Both the position numbers and the translations under genes were made by a program. Below are positions 21,808 to 32,797 of a DNA stretch of 64,000 nt, piece after piece (positions within the stretch are counted from its first letter, which is position 1; every line of letters begins with the position of its first letter). The notes under the pieces are model-generated. The model made no database searches. It was given only the letters and a program-made list of their open reading frames with translations, and was not told the DNA's origin. This DNA is from Clytia hemisphaerica (taxonomy: Eukaryota; Cnidaria; Hydrozoa; Leptothecata; Clytiidae). The stretch covers positions 124,001-188,000 of the forward strand of contig CACVBU010001134.1 of the NCBI GenBank assembly GCA_902728285.1. Direction: 5' to 3'.

Positions 21808-22130
21808 ATTTAACATTTCCCAGGGTATTAACTATTAGGTCGGGGGGCACTGACCAGGGTATCAAGCAAATGAATTCTTGGCAGTGTCACATTGTTTTAA
21901 ATCATAGCTTGGGTTTCTTGGTATCTTTACTTCGTACATACATTGCATGTCAGCTCAGGATGATAGCCGAATCTAGGGATATAATCCATCAAAAATGAAT
22001 TTAAAACATTATATATTCCCAAGCTAGTTCAAGAAACGTCGTTTGAGCTCTGAGTTTGGGAAGAAGCAAAGCACATCAAATTATCCCTAAACATTAACCG
22101 ATTCATAATTTTGATAACAAAAACCACATT

Positions 22131-22287
22131 AATAGACGATATCGGCTTAACGAAATTCTCCCCGAATGATTACCCATGATGCATTGCGCAAAAAAATTCA
22201 GTAAGTCAATATTGTCCGTGAATTTTTTTGCGCAATGCATCATGGGTAATCATTCGGGGAGAATTCGTAAAGTCGATATCGTCTATT
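22131..22287. mobile_element. Foldback MITE, AATAGACGATATCGGC family, copy 2
   Basis: The left arm AATAGACGATATCGGCTTAA and the right arm TCGATATCGTCTATT share tips with 8943-9109. The inner arms ATGATTACCCATGATGCATT and their complement differ from copy 1. Total arm length is about 70 bp, so most of the element can form a hairpin. Confidence 0.8.
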
Positions 22288-22854
22288 GCATGATCTTGAA
22301 AGTCGGTTTATACATGTATACTGTATTTGAATTGATTCAACAATTTCAGTGGTCACTAGAAAACCCATATCATGTGCTTCTGCTGCTGTCGTATTTTGCG
22401 GGCCATGGGACATGCAGCATCTGGGCAAAATGAATTATCCAAAAATTCCTCACAACATATACAACCATGCAGGCGTCGCGGCTCGACATTTTAAGTGGTG
22501 TCTAAGGAGGCGCCACCATGGTTGGCGCCGACGGGCTAGAAAATTTTGCGAATTTCACTCCTCTAGATTGGTTAAAAAAGGTTCTTGAAGAAGATAAAGC
22601 TCATAAAGTGCTTGAATATCATGCGCAAGGTAATGTTTTTATCTTGCAAGAAAGCAAAAAATGGAAAAAAGAAAATAGAAATACAAACAAAAAGAGAAAT
22701 TTAAACAATTAGATTAGATTTAGGCGTGAACGTCATAGTTCAATTTATTTTTCTAACTGACTTTTCAAAACATTTGAAAAATTAATTTTTTACTTCAAAA
22801 AAATTTTTTACTCTGAAAAAAAGTGGTCGGGCCTACCGCTGCCGCGGCGCCTGC
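22288..22854. other. Gene-free stretch
   Basis: No gene is supported. The open frames near 22349-22712 lack any recognisable motif. GGAGGCGCCAC with TTGGCGCCGACG at 22506-22532 also occurs at 20527-20551, so it is part of a repeat. Confidence 0.4.
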
Positions 22855-22964
22855 CATGGTCTGAAAATTTCGCAACCAAGAGATACGAAGTACTTTCGTT
22901 TTCTAAGTTTTGAAAACGAAAGTGCTTCATAGCTCGAGATTGCAAAATTTTGAGACCATGATAT
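22855..22964. repeat. 110-bp foldback
   Basis: CATGGTCTGAAAATTTCGCAA at the left pairs with TTGCAAAATTTTGAGACCATG at the right. The centre TTTCGTTTTC/GAAAACGAAA is also inverted. Confidence 0.7.
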
Positions 22965-23004
22965 TGCAGCATTGACCTTTTTCTTAATCTTAAATCAGCA
23001 TAAA

Positions 23005-23290
23005 GTTTCCCCGGGGGGGGGGGCACTCAAGGTAAGTGACCTACCAGACGTGCGGCCCTTAAGGGTAGGTTTTTTGGATTTTGGAATTGTGCACTGTAAG
23101 GGTCGATTTTTGAGCAAGTGGGAAAAAATGCACTATAAGGCTGTAAAATTTGGAAACATTCCAAATTTTCAGGCAAGATTTGAGAAATTTGCCCTGAAAA
23201 GGGCAAAAATTTTAGAAAAATTGCACTGTAAGGGTCGATTTTCAGCCAAATTTTTCCTGCACGGTAAGGGTCTGATTTTAGAGACCTGAT
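23005..23290. mobile_element. Punctuated element, AAGGGTC motif, copy 2 (right end not set)
   Basis: It starts with a C/G run and GCACTCAAGGTAAGTGACC, then GTGCGGCCCTTAAGGGTAGG, like 8700-8730. CTGTAAGGGTCGATTTT recurs at about 23094 and 23225, with variants at 23130 and 23262. The right TIR is not clear. Confidence 0.5.
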
Positions 23291-23337
23291 TTTTGGGAAA
23301 GTTTCTGATCGATTATGTAGTATATAATATGCAGGTT

Positions 23338-23402
23338 TTTAGCTCAAATCGCAACGCCCAAATTAGTTCCCGCCAAAATAAGTGTTCCCTTAAGGTATAT
23401 AT
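23338..23402. repeat. Right-end fragment of the TTTCGCGG family
   Basis: AATTAGTTCCCGCCAAAATA and TGTTCCCTTAAGGTAT match the right end of 49746-49933 and the fragment at 56818-56882. Confidence 0.5.
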
Positions 23403-23938
23403 ACTAGGTCACTCATAGTGTGGAAATCATACTGAAACAACCGCCGGCATCGCTTTTAGCCATCTGAAGTTACTAATGTTTTATTATAAGAAAATACCGA
23501 GATAGTAAAAAAAAAAGAACAACTCAATCAAAAAGTTCTAATAAAAGACAGAGAAAAACAGACAGAAAAAATAGAATGAAAATTTCCCGCGCTTTTTCTA
23601 GAATAATGGAAGGTACTACTAAATTATTCATGACGTTTAAAGTAAACTTGATTGAAGAGAGAGAGCAAAAACCTTTTTTTCAGAATCCAATGTGTAATAT
23701 GCTCGGGAACATAATACACTTTTCCTTTCTAAGAATATTTTGTTGAGAGAGTTTTGAGTTTTGTTATTCTTTTTTATTTGAGCTTGCCTGTAAGAATATT
23801 CAATTGCCGCGCGAACTGCACGCAATCAAAATGTTCCAAAAAATGGCCGCCATAAACTCTAAGTATCGAGGGCGGTTAAACTTAGGTAAATACACGCAAG
23901 ATGGTAGCTCAGTTACATAGTTTGTTTACATTTTTTTG

Positions 23939-24205
23939 GAAAGAGTTACATCGGATCACCCAAAGTACCTTCATGTTTTTATTTTATTTTCTTATCTCTG
24001 ATCCTGTCTTTCTCTTTTCTGACTGTCTGAGTTTCTGAGTTTCTGAGACTTACTTTCTCATTTCTGACTGAGTTTTCATACCTGTCAATCATTTGTCCAT
24101 CAATTTCGACCAACCTAATTTTCGACCCGAGCGGGATTCGAACCACCACCAAAGAAAAACCTACAGATTCGGAAGCCAGCGCTCTATCCATTACACCGGA
24201 AAAAA
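23939..24205 (-). mobile_element. tRNA-derived SINE
   Basis: On the minus strand a tRNA-like head runs from about 24200 to 24124, with an A-box-like TGTAATGGATAGAGCGC and a consensus B box GGTTCGAATCC. The anticodon stem does not pair, so this is not a working tRNA. A short body follows and then a tail ATGAAGGTACTTTGGGTGATC, which recurs on the plus strand at about 29191-29212 without a tRNA head. Confidence 0.7.
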
Positions 24206-25344
24206 TGCACGCTCGCCACCCTGAACGGGGGAAAAGAAGTTAAAAGGGGGAAAAAAGAAGTTGCGCAACCACGAGCAGAGATGATTGATTTTAATTAAAT
24301 TCGTCTTTGTTTTGGAGGCGCGAAAGAAGGCAAAATGGTAGCGCGAGAAGGCTTTTCTCTGTGTATGCCGAGATACGCTATATCATTAACGAAATCCCGG
24401 CGTACCAGCACATACATATCCCCTGTCAAGAATATGTAAATGCCTGGATTTTCGCGTGTCGAGGAAAAGTTACCTCAGAGAGAGGGTACTTCTTGCCAAA
24501 TATCTACTTGTGGTTCACATGTCACATAAAAAAACAACGTATCGGCTTTTTATCTCGGCTTTTTTATTTGTATTATATTCATGCGTATTACTACTTTGAA
24601 TACGGTGATAGTAGAGTAAATTGGTAGTAAATTAAACTTTTTGAAAACATTTAAGCACTTTGAGACATAGGGAAAAAACATACTAATAACTTGCAACAAC
24701 AGTTTATGTTTTCTTATAATAATAAATCGAAAGGATAAAACGAAATAACTCAGCAATTGAATTTTGAAAGATTGCTCCACAACGGAGTTTTATTTGATAT
24801 AAGTGAAATATGAGGCAAATCTGGTTTAGATATTTGAGAGAATTCTATATGGTGGGGTGTAAAAAACATCAGAGAAAGAGTTTGTCATTGTATTGTAGGA
24901 GTACTATTTTCTAAAACATTAAATAAATGAGAAGAAACATGTTTCTATAAAGTGTTATACCCTAACATACAGAATAAAGTATCCCAAAGAAGAGATTTTT
25001 TAGGTTAAAAGTCAGTCTAAAAATATTCATGGTAAGTTTTCATGATGACACTCTTTTAAGTCAAAATTTTAATATATCATTCTCTAAGAGTTTATTACAA
25101 AGCACAATAGAGTAGGCTACCGGTCCCCAGAGATGTTTCCCTGAATTAGCCGCTCAAGACGGGTTATCACACATGCCAAAGTGCTCATTGTTGTCGGCTT
25201 TCCAACAATTCCTACTGAAATTGAAAAATAAAAAATATATATTTTAGATTAATTTCATGTGTGATTATACGATATAGGATATATTATTGGCACAATTTTA
25301 CCCACAATTGTTTTTAATTATATTATAGTAAAGAGTCAAAGTGA
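24206..25344. other. Gene-free stretch
   Basis: No gene or bounded repeat is recognised. Confidence 0.4.
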
Positions 25345-26300
25345 CAGCGCAGTAGACAGCCGACTTAAGCAAGAAAATCGACCAACTCCAGTGATTTACA
25401 ATTTATCATTTTGGCAATGCCTTTATGAAAAATATACCAATATTTACAAAGTTTCTGCAGAAGCTACATTAAAGTATGCTTGATTGAGTCTTAGTAAAGG
25501 TTTTTTCTGAATGAATATGTGTCTATACTCCATTTTATAAAAACCACAGTTGTCGGGCGGGCACCGGTCAAGCACAAAACAAGGGAAATGGTAAACGGCT
25601 AACACCTGCAACGGGCCATAACCTTATGAAAAATGAGTCAATTTCTCCCAAATTTCTGCATAAGCTTTACTGAAGTATAAGCTTAATAAAGTTTCAGTAA
25701 AGGTTTCTTCCTACTTGTACATTATTCAAAATGACAATGTCCGCCGGAACAAGCATGATAACTCTAGCCATACTCCACGGTACCAATTCATTCCTTTAGG
25801 CCATAACTTTATGAAAATTTAGTCAATATTTTCCAAATTTCTACAGGAACTGTATTGATGTATACTGAACCTAATTCTAATAAAGGTTTCTTCTAAATAA
25901 ATCTGTATCCATGATGTAAAATAAAGGTGATGACCGTCAAAAGCACGGTTGAGATTGTTGAAGTCCAGTTTGCCCTAATACTTCATGAAAAATTGACAAA
26001 TGTTTCCCAAATTTATACAGGAGCTGCACTGAAGTATGCTGAGTCAAGTTCCAAAAGAAGTTTGTTCTACATAAGTCTGTGTCAGAAATGTAAAATCAAA
26101 GTAATAGCCGGTACAATCATGAACATTGGCTGTCTCCAGCGGTGCATCATTTTGGGTCATAACTCCTTCAAAAATGGAGCAATCTGTCTCAAGTTTTTAC
26201 AGGAGCTGTAATGAAGTATGCTCAATCGAAATCCAGTTGAGTTTTCTTCTGAATAAAATCGTGTCCATGATGTAAAATCAAAGTGACCAACCAACCAAGT
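25345..26300. repeat. Diverged tandem array, unit about 190 bp, about 5 copies
   Basis: Each unit has the same order of words: a CATAAC(C/T)TTATGAAAAA-like start, CCCAAATTTCTACAGGAGCT, CACTGAAGTATGCT, AAAGGTTTCTTCT, and a GTCCATGATGTAAAATCAAA-like end. Units start near 25400, 25610, 25800, 25970 and 26155. The array at 46190-46990 shares ACACAGGAGCTGCACTTTAA, so both belong to one satellite-like family. Confidence 0.75.
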
Positions 26301-26555
26301 ACAAGAAATCAGTTCCTGCATCAAACATTCAAATTCCACAGCAAAAAGAACAAAAAAACTCCCAGTAAATTGGGATTAGAGAAACCAACTACTCTATCAC
26401 AATTTTTAATACTTTTCATGTTCTTATATCGTTGATTTGGTAGTATATTTCATAGAAAATGAAGAAATTTCAGTCAAAAATTCTGCTTGAAGCTGTGAAG
26501 GCTTATCCACTTCGGCAGACATCTTGTTTTGATTTTTTTAACAAATCAGATCACT

Positions 26556-26667
26556 AGAATTCTCTAATTTTGCCGTGAACCAATCAAAACGCGGGATTTC
26601 AAAATAAAGCAATATGATTGGTCAAAATAGAGAAATAGAGAATTCTTTTGTCGGAAAATAGAGAAAA
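26556..26667. repeat. AGAATTCTCTA inverted-repeat sequence interrupted by the dimer
   Basis: AGAATTCTCTAATTTTGCCG starts here, and AATAGAGAAATAGAGAATTC lies at 26625-26644. Matching sequence resumes at 28764 (ATAGAGAATTCCCGTGAAGT and TTAGAATTCTCTATTTTTCT), so an older small element appears split by 26668-28763. Confidence 0.45.
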
Positions 26668-28763
26668 CTAGCCGTCACCCGGCGTCGCACCCGCCGAGTA
26701 GAGTGTTGTTGAACACATCAAAAGCCCTTTGGATGGTGGGGGAGTATCAAAAGATCTGATTTGTATATTGTAAGCCCAAAGAACGAAATATTACCACTTT
26801 TCACTGATCAAAACTCGGAAAACCGCATATTTCATGTTTGGTTACGTCATTTTGGCCCTAAGTGACGTCATGGAAAGGGTAATAAACTGTTTACTTCACT
26901 GAAATCAATTTGTCGTTCATCCAAACGATTCTCTTGATGATTTCCGATCCAATGAGGGGTCAATCATTGCATAAATCCTTCTCAAACTCGAGATATTGTA
27001 TTTTTTAGGTTTTGATGACGTCATCGGACCCAAAATGCCTCAATTTGAATATATTTATTTTCTAAAGTTTCTATATACCCGCTTTTACCCCTCCCAACTT
27101 ATTCTACATTCAATTCCCGATCCAATGAGGGGTCAATGACCTTCAAACTCCTTTCCAATCTCGAGATATCGCATTTTTTCTGTTTTGATGACGTCATCAT
27201 CTGAAAACACCTAAAAATTCAGCCAAATTTTAAAGTCACACTCAAGCCATATAAACCCTTCCATCGTATTCTCCATAAAATTCTCGATCCAATGAGGGGT
27301 CACCGACCTCCCAACTCCTTTTCAAACTCGAGATATCGCATTTTCAAGTTTTTCCCAAATCTGTGACGTCATTGGGTCTCTTTACCCCTAATGTTATTAA
27401 CGGTCAATTCGCGAATTTTGAAATTTTTGCGGTCAACGGGTAGCTTATGCCCCAAGGGTCCCAAAAAACCAAAAAACGTCAATTATTTCCACGGGAAAGT
27501 GGGTTTTTAAATTTGCGAAAGATTTGCACTGCAACGACTTCTTTAAAAAAACGCTAATTTTCACACTCTTCCCCTGACCACTTTCGCTTTCGTTTTCAGC
27601 CACTCAGCCACCCAGCCACCCATCCAAACAGTCGGTCACGTAACTCTGGAACCCCCATCTCAAAAATCCATAATGGCCACCCCACGGCTCATAGAGAATT
27701 AGACTTTTAGTATATAGACTAGCCGTCACCCGGCGTCGCACCCGCCGAGGAGTAGATAAGCTGAACACATCAAAAGCCCTTTGGATGGTGGGGGAGGGTA
27801 AAAAGATCTGATTTGTATATTGTAAGCCCAAAAAACGAAATATTACCACTTATCAATGATTGAAGGTTAAAAAATCGCATATTTTATGTTTGGTGACGTC
27901 ATTTGGGACCTAAGTGACGTCATCGAAAGAGTAATAAACTTTTCACTCCTCTGAAAGTATTTCTTCATTGACTGAAAAGATTCTCTTGAGGATTTCCGAT
28001 CCAATGAGGGATCGACCATTGCTTAAATCCTTATCAAACTCGAGATATTGTATTTTTAAGGTTTTGATGACGTCATCGGACCGAAAGAGCCTCAATTTGA
28101 ATATATTTATTTTTGAAAGTTTCTATATACCCACTCTTACTCTTCCAAATTATTCGCAATTAATTTTCCGATCCAATTAGGGGTCAACCATCTCATAACT
28201 CCTTTCCAATCCCGAGATATCGCATTTTTTCTGTTTTGATGACGTCATGAAATGAAAACGCCTAAAAATTCAGCCAAATTTTAAAGTCACACCCAAGCCT
28301 CATAACCCCTACCATCTTATTCTCCATAAAATTCTCGATCCAATGAGGGGTCACCGACCTCCCAACTCCTTTTCAAACTCGAGATATCGCATTTTCAATT
28401 TTTTCCCAAATCTGTGACGTCATTGGGTCCCTTTACCCCTAATGTTGTCAACGGTCAATTCGCGAATTTTGAAATTTTTGCGGTCAACGGGTAGCTTATG
28501 CCCCAAGGGTCCCAAAAAACTAAAAAACGTCAATTATTTCCATGGGAAAGTGGGTTTTTAAATTTGCGAAAGATTTGCACTGCAACGACTTCTTACAAAA
28601 ACGCTAATTTTCACACTCTTCCCCTGACCACTTTCGCTTTCGTTTTCAACCACCCACCCAACCATCCAACCAAAAAATCGGTCACGTAACTCTCGAACCC
28701 CCATCCAAAAAATCCATAATGGCCACCCCACGGCTCATAGAAAATTAGACTTTTAGTATATAG
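26668..28763. repeat. Tandem dimer of a 1.05-kb non-autonomous element
   Basis: Unit 1 is 26668-27717 and unit 2 is 27718-28763. They are collinear and highly similar throughout. Each starts ACTAGCCGTCACCCGGCGTC and ends AGACTTTTAGTATATAG. ATAGAGAA flanks the pair (26659-26666 and 28764-28771) as a possible duplication. Each unit holds three sub-repeats of about 170 bp with GATCCAATGAGGGGTC, CTCGAGATAT and TGACGTCA. No ORF longer than about 80 codons. Confidence 0.85.
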
Positions 28764-28849
28764 ATAGAGAATTCCCGTGAAGTGATTGGTTAGAATTCTC
28801 TATTTTTCTCTATTTCAACAAAAGGCCTATTGTTCAAATTCTCTATTTT

Positions 28850-29330
28850 TGATGGAATCCCGAGTGCTTTCCTTTACACCATCGCCGCACATCAAATCCA
28901 CACAATTCATAACATATTATACCGAACTGGCAAAAGACGGGGGTAATGTTATTATAATATGGGTAAAAGTACCCCTTTTTTAAACCTGACTGAAATTCGA
29001 GCCGTTACTAGCAACCCTGCGGGGCCCAAGGCGCCGAGTATGCACCCGGCACAGTGACAAGCCGTTACTAGCAACCCTGACCCTACCTAACTGTTAGTTA
29101 ATCAATTCCAAACAACAAAACCCCCGGAAAGGTGACTATCAGCGATCCGTGGATAAAAAAATAAAAAAATGAAAAATAAAAAAATGAAGGTAACTTTGGG
29201 TGATCCGATATAACTCTCTCCCATTCTTTTCAAACTGGATGGAACACAGTAAGTTTTTAGCTCAAGTTTTACTTTTCTATTTCATACATTTTCTATTTTT
29301 TAAGATTTCTACTTTTTAATTTCAACGGCG
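28850..29330. other. Gene-free stretch with a short direct repeat
   Basis: AGCCGTTACTAGCAACCCTG occurs at 29000 and again at 29060. The SINE-like tail without its head lies at about 29180-29225. Nothing coding is recognised. Confidence 0.5.
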
Positions 29331-29965
29331 GGGTAACCCAAGCTTTCCTTGATTTCAACCGGGGGAATCAAAATTTTCAGTATTTCCAGCGGGGTAAACA
29401 GAAACTTTCATGCCTCAGCCCGGGTTTCCAAAACCTTTTGCCTTTTTGCCCGGGTTGACTTATTTTCCAGCGGGGGCTTAATTTTGGGCTGTTTTTGAGC
29501 ATTTTTTTCACCGGGCTACTCACCGGGGCTGATCTGACCGGGCCACTGACCCAGGGGTGTTTTAATTCGAACCCATGTAATTCGAAAATTAATTAAATCG
29601 AACAGATTTTAAGGTCCCATCAAGAAATTGTAATCATGTATAATTCGAATTTTCGAATTTTCCGATTCAGAAGATCTCTGAGGAGAATTCCGAGAAGCGA
29701 GAGCAGAAAATGAAACAATCGACAATCAAAGACTTTTTTGAAAAATTATGAATTGACTTTTAAATTCCAAAAACTGTCCGTGTCGATTTATACTAGTATT
29801 TCACTTTTCTAGCTCGAAAATACAAAAATTGTTCAAAAGTAAACATGTGAAAGTCTTTTTTCGTCAATTCAGGTAAAAAATATAAAAACTAATTTAGTTC
29901 GAAACTCATGTATATCGAACAAAATTCTTGGTCCCTTGAGAATTCGAATTACACGAGTTAAACTG

Positions 29966-31529
29966 TATTGCCCTCTAGCTCATTCACTCTCTGTCACTCA
30001 TTCTGACTGGTCGAAATGCTAATCATTCGAGTCCTTCGAGAATTTTATCATTGTGTTATGATTTATTATCTAGCGTCATAAATAAAGTCGAAGACAAATC
30101 ATGCTTTTACTCGAAATTTTTATGTACTTTTTACATGACATTTATTTCTGATTGGTTCGAATTTATTGGCACTAATAAAGTTATCAGCTGTAAGTTGTAA
30201 AGCAAGTAACATGGGAATAAAATCACGTGAACATTTTCGAGTAATCGCATGTATGACTACATTGATAGTAGAGGTATAAAGAAAGACAGGAGATGAATTT
30301 GTCGGTAATTGGTCGTTAAAGTCTTTTGATTTCTTTTATGTAATAAATCAAAAGAAACTCTAGGCTCGCCCGATGAAATACGACTTTTTAGTAGAACTCA
30401 AGTTTGCTCTGAACATTCTTACTATCAGCATCGAAGATTTCCAGCCTTCTAATATACGAGAATAAGATAAAATTTAGCTCCACGAAATAAGTTTGTGTTC
30501 AATTTTGTCATCCATTAAATTTTGTTTTGAAAAGATATTTTCTCAAGCCAGAAAATGAAAAGTTCTTTATAAGCACACACAATTTCAGACCCAATTTGTA
30601 GACAAAAAGTCGCTCGAGAATTTTGGAGGAAAGTATTAAGCAATAGAGTTCACCTTGAAGAAAATGTTGATCGAAAAATCTTGTCATTTGATGAAGGATT
30701 GCAAAGTTTACAGGCCCTTTATTAATCCAAATATTTTCTTACACCAATGTCAGAAACAATGAATCTCGTCCCATCTTATTTCCAACACTTAAGTTAGCCA
30801 ATAAGATTTCACCTATAAACAAAAGAGCTCATTAAAAATGCACGATATATGAGATTATGAGCATGCATACCTCGTAATATTTTTGATCGTAGGGCGAGCA
30901 TGGTTACAATAGCATACTTCTCCTGTTTCTTTATACCTCCATGACATGATATAATCTTGCAACCCGTGTATCAAAACCTCTCAGAAATGTCCCGGGAAAA
31001 TATGCGCTCTACTGTTTATATATAAAATTGTTTTGGAGGTGAAATAACGCTTGCGAGGGGTTAAAGTCGGTTTTCAGGGCGTGGTATAATATCATGAATA
31101 GAAAATTAAAATACTAATACTAGATAGAAAAATAGAAAATACTAAAATTTGAGAGGATTTTGTTCAACATAATTTAAGAAAAGCTCTAAAAACCAACTTT
31201 CCCTAAGGAAACGCAGGCAAAAACGACTTTATTTACCTTCACAGACCAAACGGCGGAGAGCAACAAAATAATTCACGTGCATCTGTTTTGCGAATTACGG
31301 GAAAGGTGTATTGTCTGGTAAAGGAGTTTGCATAGACAATGCACCGTTAAATGTTATCCTTGCTTCTTCTTTTCTTGGTATAATGTTATCATAAGCACAC
31401 TTGGTCAATTAGAGGGTGCTGATTCAGAACTTGAAGGTTATCAAGCTTGAAAACTCGCAGTTTTTGCCATACCAGGCAAAAGTCTATGGTCATAAAAATG
31501 ATTTTGAGATGAGGGGTCTTCAAAATAAA
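29966..31529. other. Gene-free stretch
   Basis: No gene is recognised. AGGTATAAAGAAAGACAGGAG at about 30271 and an inverted partner CTCCTGTTTCTTTATACCT at about 30919-30938 could be arms of a roughly 670-bp element, but the ends could not be set. Confidence 0.35.
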
Positions 31530-31803
31530 AAAATTGACACTGGAACCCCTTCCCACTGGAAAAAATGACCAAAATATTGTGCCAATTGGAAAATTATCCT
31601 CCAATTTTTATCCCCACTGAAAATAATTAAATAAACTAATTTTTTCTGTAAAACATTCTACTACTTCTTTCTATTCCCACTGATTTTTTCTGACTTGAAA
31701 ATAATGGAATTCAAATCCCCAGACATAAAAAACATGGAAATACCTATCCCCATCAAGTTTTACTTCCAGTGGCTAGAAAGATTCCACCAGGTCTGTAAGA
31801 AGG
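31530..31803. mobile_element. Punctuated element, CCCACTG motif, copy 2 (left end missing)
   Basis: It is collinear with 49991-50275: CTTCCCACTGGAAAAAATG, CCAAAATATTGT, ATCCCCACTGAAAATAATT, the shared CATAAAAAACATGG block and CACCAGGTCTGTAAGAAGGG. The left TIR CTTCTCACAGACC is not found. Confidence 0.65.
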
Positions 31804-32418
31804 GGGTGTACGTGAAAGAGCTCTTCAAACTAGTACATAATGTAGTAAACTTTATTCAAATTTTGTGTTTCGATATTTATACGCAGTGGGGCGGCGATTT
31901 GCACATTTATTTCGGCGCTGTGTATGCGGTGTTTCGCTATTAGAAATTGTGTATTATAAATCTTTTGCAAATCGTAGGAGTTGGAGTTGTTTCTGTCAAA
32001 AACAGCCTTCGTGGCTTCGGCGCAGCAGCGAAATAAATTGCACAGTGCAAGTCTTTTGCGTATGGTATGAGTTATCTTATATGTCTTAATCAGCCTTCGC
32101 GGCTTCGGCGCAGCGGCGAAACATATCGCGCAGCATACAACTTTGTTTCCTCATTTGACGTAATAACAACTGCTCATTCATGTGCAGAGGTGAATTTATT
32201 TACGGTTTCGTAGAAAATCAAATCAGGAAAAGGTAAGGGGCGTTCTTTTTAGACCGGGCGGTTTTTCGTATTCGGGAATTTTATCGTTCTGTAAATTATA
32301 GCTTTTCGGACTTTCTGCGTGGTCAAAATGGTAGATTTCAAGGAGTGCATCACACGTCGTTCAAATCTGTTCAAGTCGTATTCTAGAAAGGAGGATGTTT
32401 AAGAAAATCAAAAGCATT
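31804..32418. other. Gene-free stretch with GC-rich direct repeats
   Basis: CAGCCTTCGTGGCTTCGGCGCAG at about 32008 recurs as CAGCCTTCGCGGCTTCGGCG at about 32092. Both are followed by a CAGCGAAA-like stretch. No gene is recognised. Confidence 0.4.
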
Positions 32419-32559
32419 ATGGCACCAAACAGGAAAAGAAAACTTCAAAATGCATCAGAGAAGAACACGAGGCAGAAACGATCTAATCTCGGTAGAAGAC
32501 CAGGAACTCGACAATATATTAACCTTTTGGACCCGAATGCCGTACATATACGTCTTTGA
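32419..32559 (+). other. Small basic open frame, 46 codons, uncertain
   Basis: MAPNRKRKLQNASEKNTRQK continues with a basic RRPGTRQY stretch and LLDPN. Its composition looks more coding-like than its neighbours. The end overlaps a twice-repeated word AATGCCGTACATATACG (about 32535 and 32570). TTAACC at 32519 could be a piggyBac target and tip. I do not recognise the protein. Confidence 0.25.
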
Positions 32560-32797
32560 TACGTTCCCAATGCCGTACATATACGCATTTGTAGTATACC
32601 TTAAATTCGGTCTCGTAACTTTTACTGAGCTGATCTAGAAGGTTTCACACCAGGTGAAGTAGTTTTTTTGAAAACTAGATAAAATTTCTGATCCAACGGT
32701 ATATAATATGTCATCATTGGAACAGTAACGATGAAACATTACGTCATGCTTTTATGCTAATTTTTACAACCGCGCTACTTTGTTCATATCTTACAAA

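Larger units (their letters stand above)
20158..29560. mobile_element. 9.4-kb composite insertion with ACACCCCTG ends and TTTAAT duplication
   Basis: The left end ACACCCCTGTCTCAGTGACC and the right end (complement) ACACCCCTGGGTCAGTGGCC are imperfect TIRs. TTTAAT at 20152-20157 and 29561-29566 flanks them, and the outer pogo-like sequence resumes on each side. The target could also be read as TTAA. Both end regions (20158-20300 and 29320-29560) repeat CCGGG(TTGACTT)/AGCGGGG motifs, the punctuated layout. No transposase or other gene is visible inside. The middle is filled with other repeats listed separately, so the size reflects later insertions. Confidence 0.65.
20044..29965. mobile_element. 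pogo-like element split by a 9.4-kb insertion
   Basis: The left TIR CAGTTGAACTCATGTAATTC (20044) and the right TIR GAATTACACGAGTTAAACTG (ending 29965) are complements with two mismatches, and TA flanks both ends. CAG-starting TIRs and a TA target are typical of the pogo group. Without the insertion at 20158-29560 the element would be about 520 bp, so it is a non-autonomous copy. Both halves carry the words TAATTCGAAC and CGAACAGATT, which supports joining them. Confidence 0.7.

Noticed and set aside
24124-24200. Functional tRNA gene on the minus strand
   Set aside because: The B box is perfect, but the anticodon stem does not pair and a SINE-like body and tail follow.
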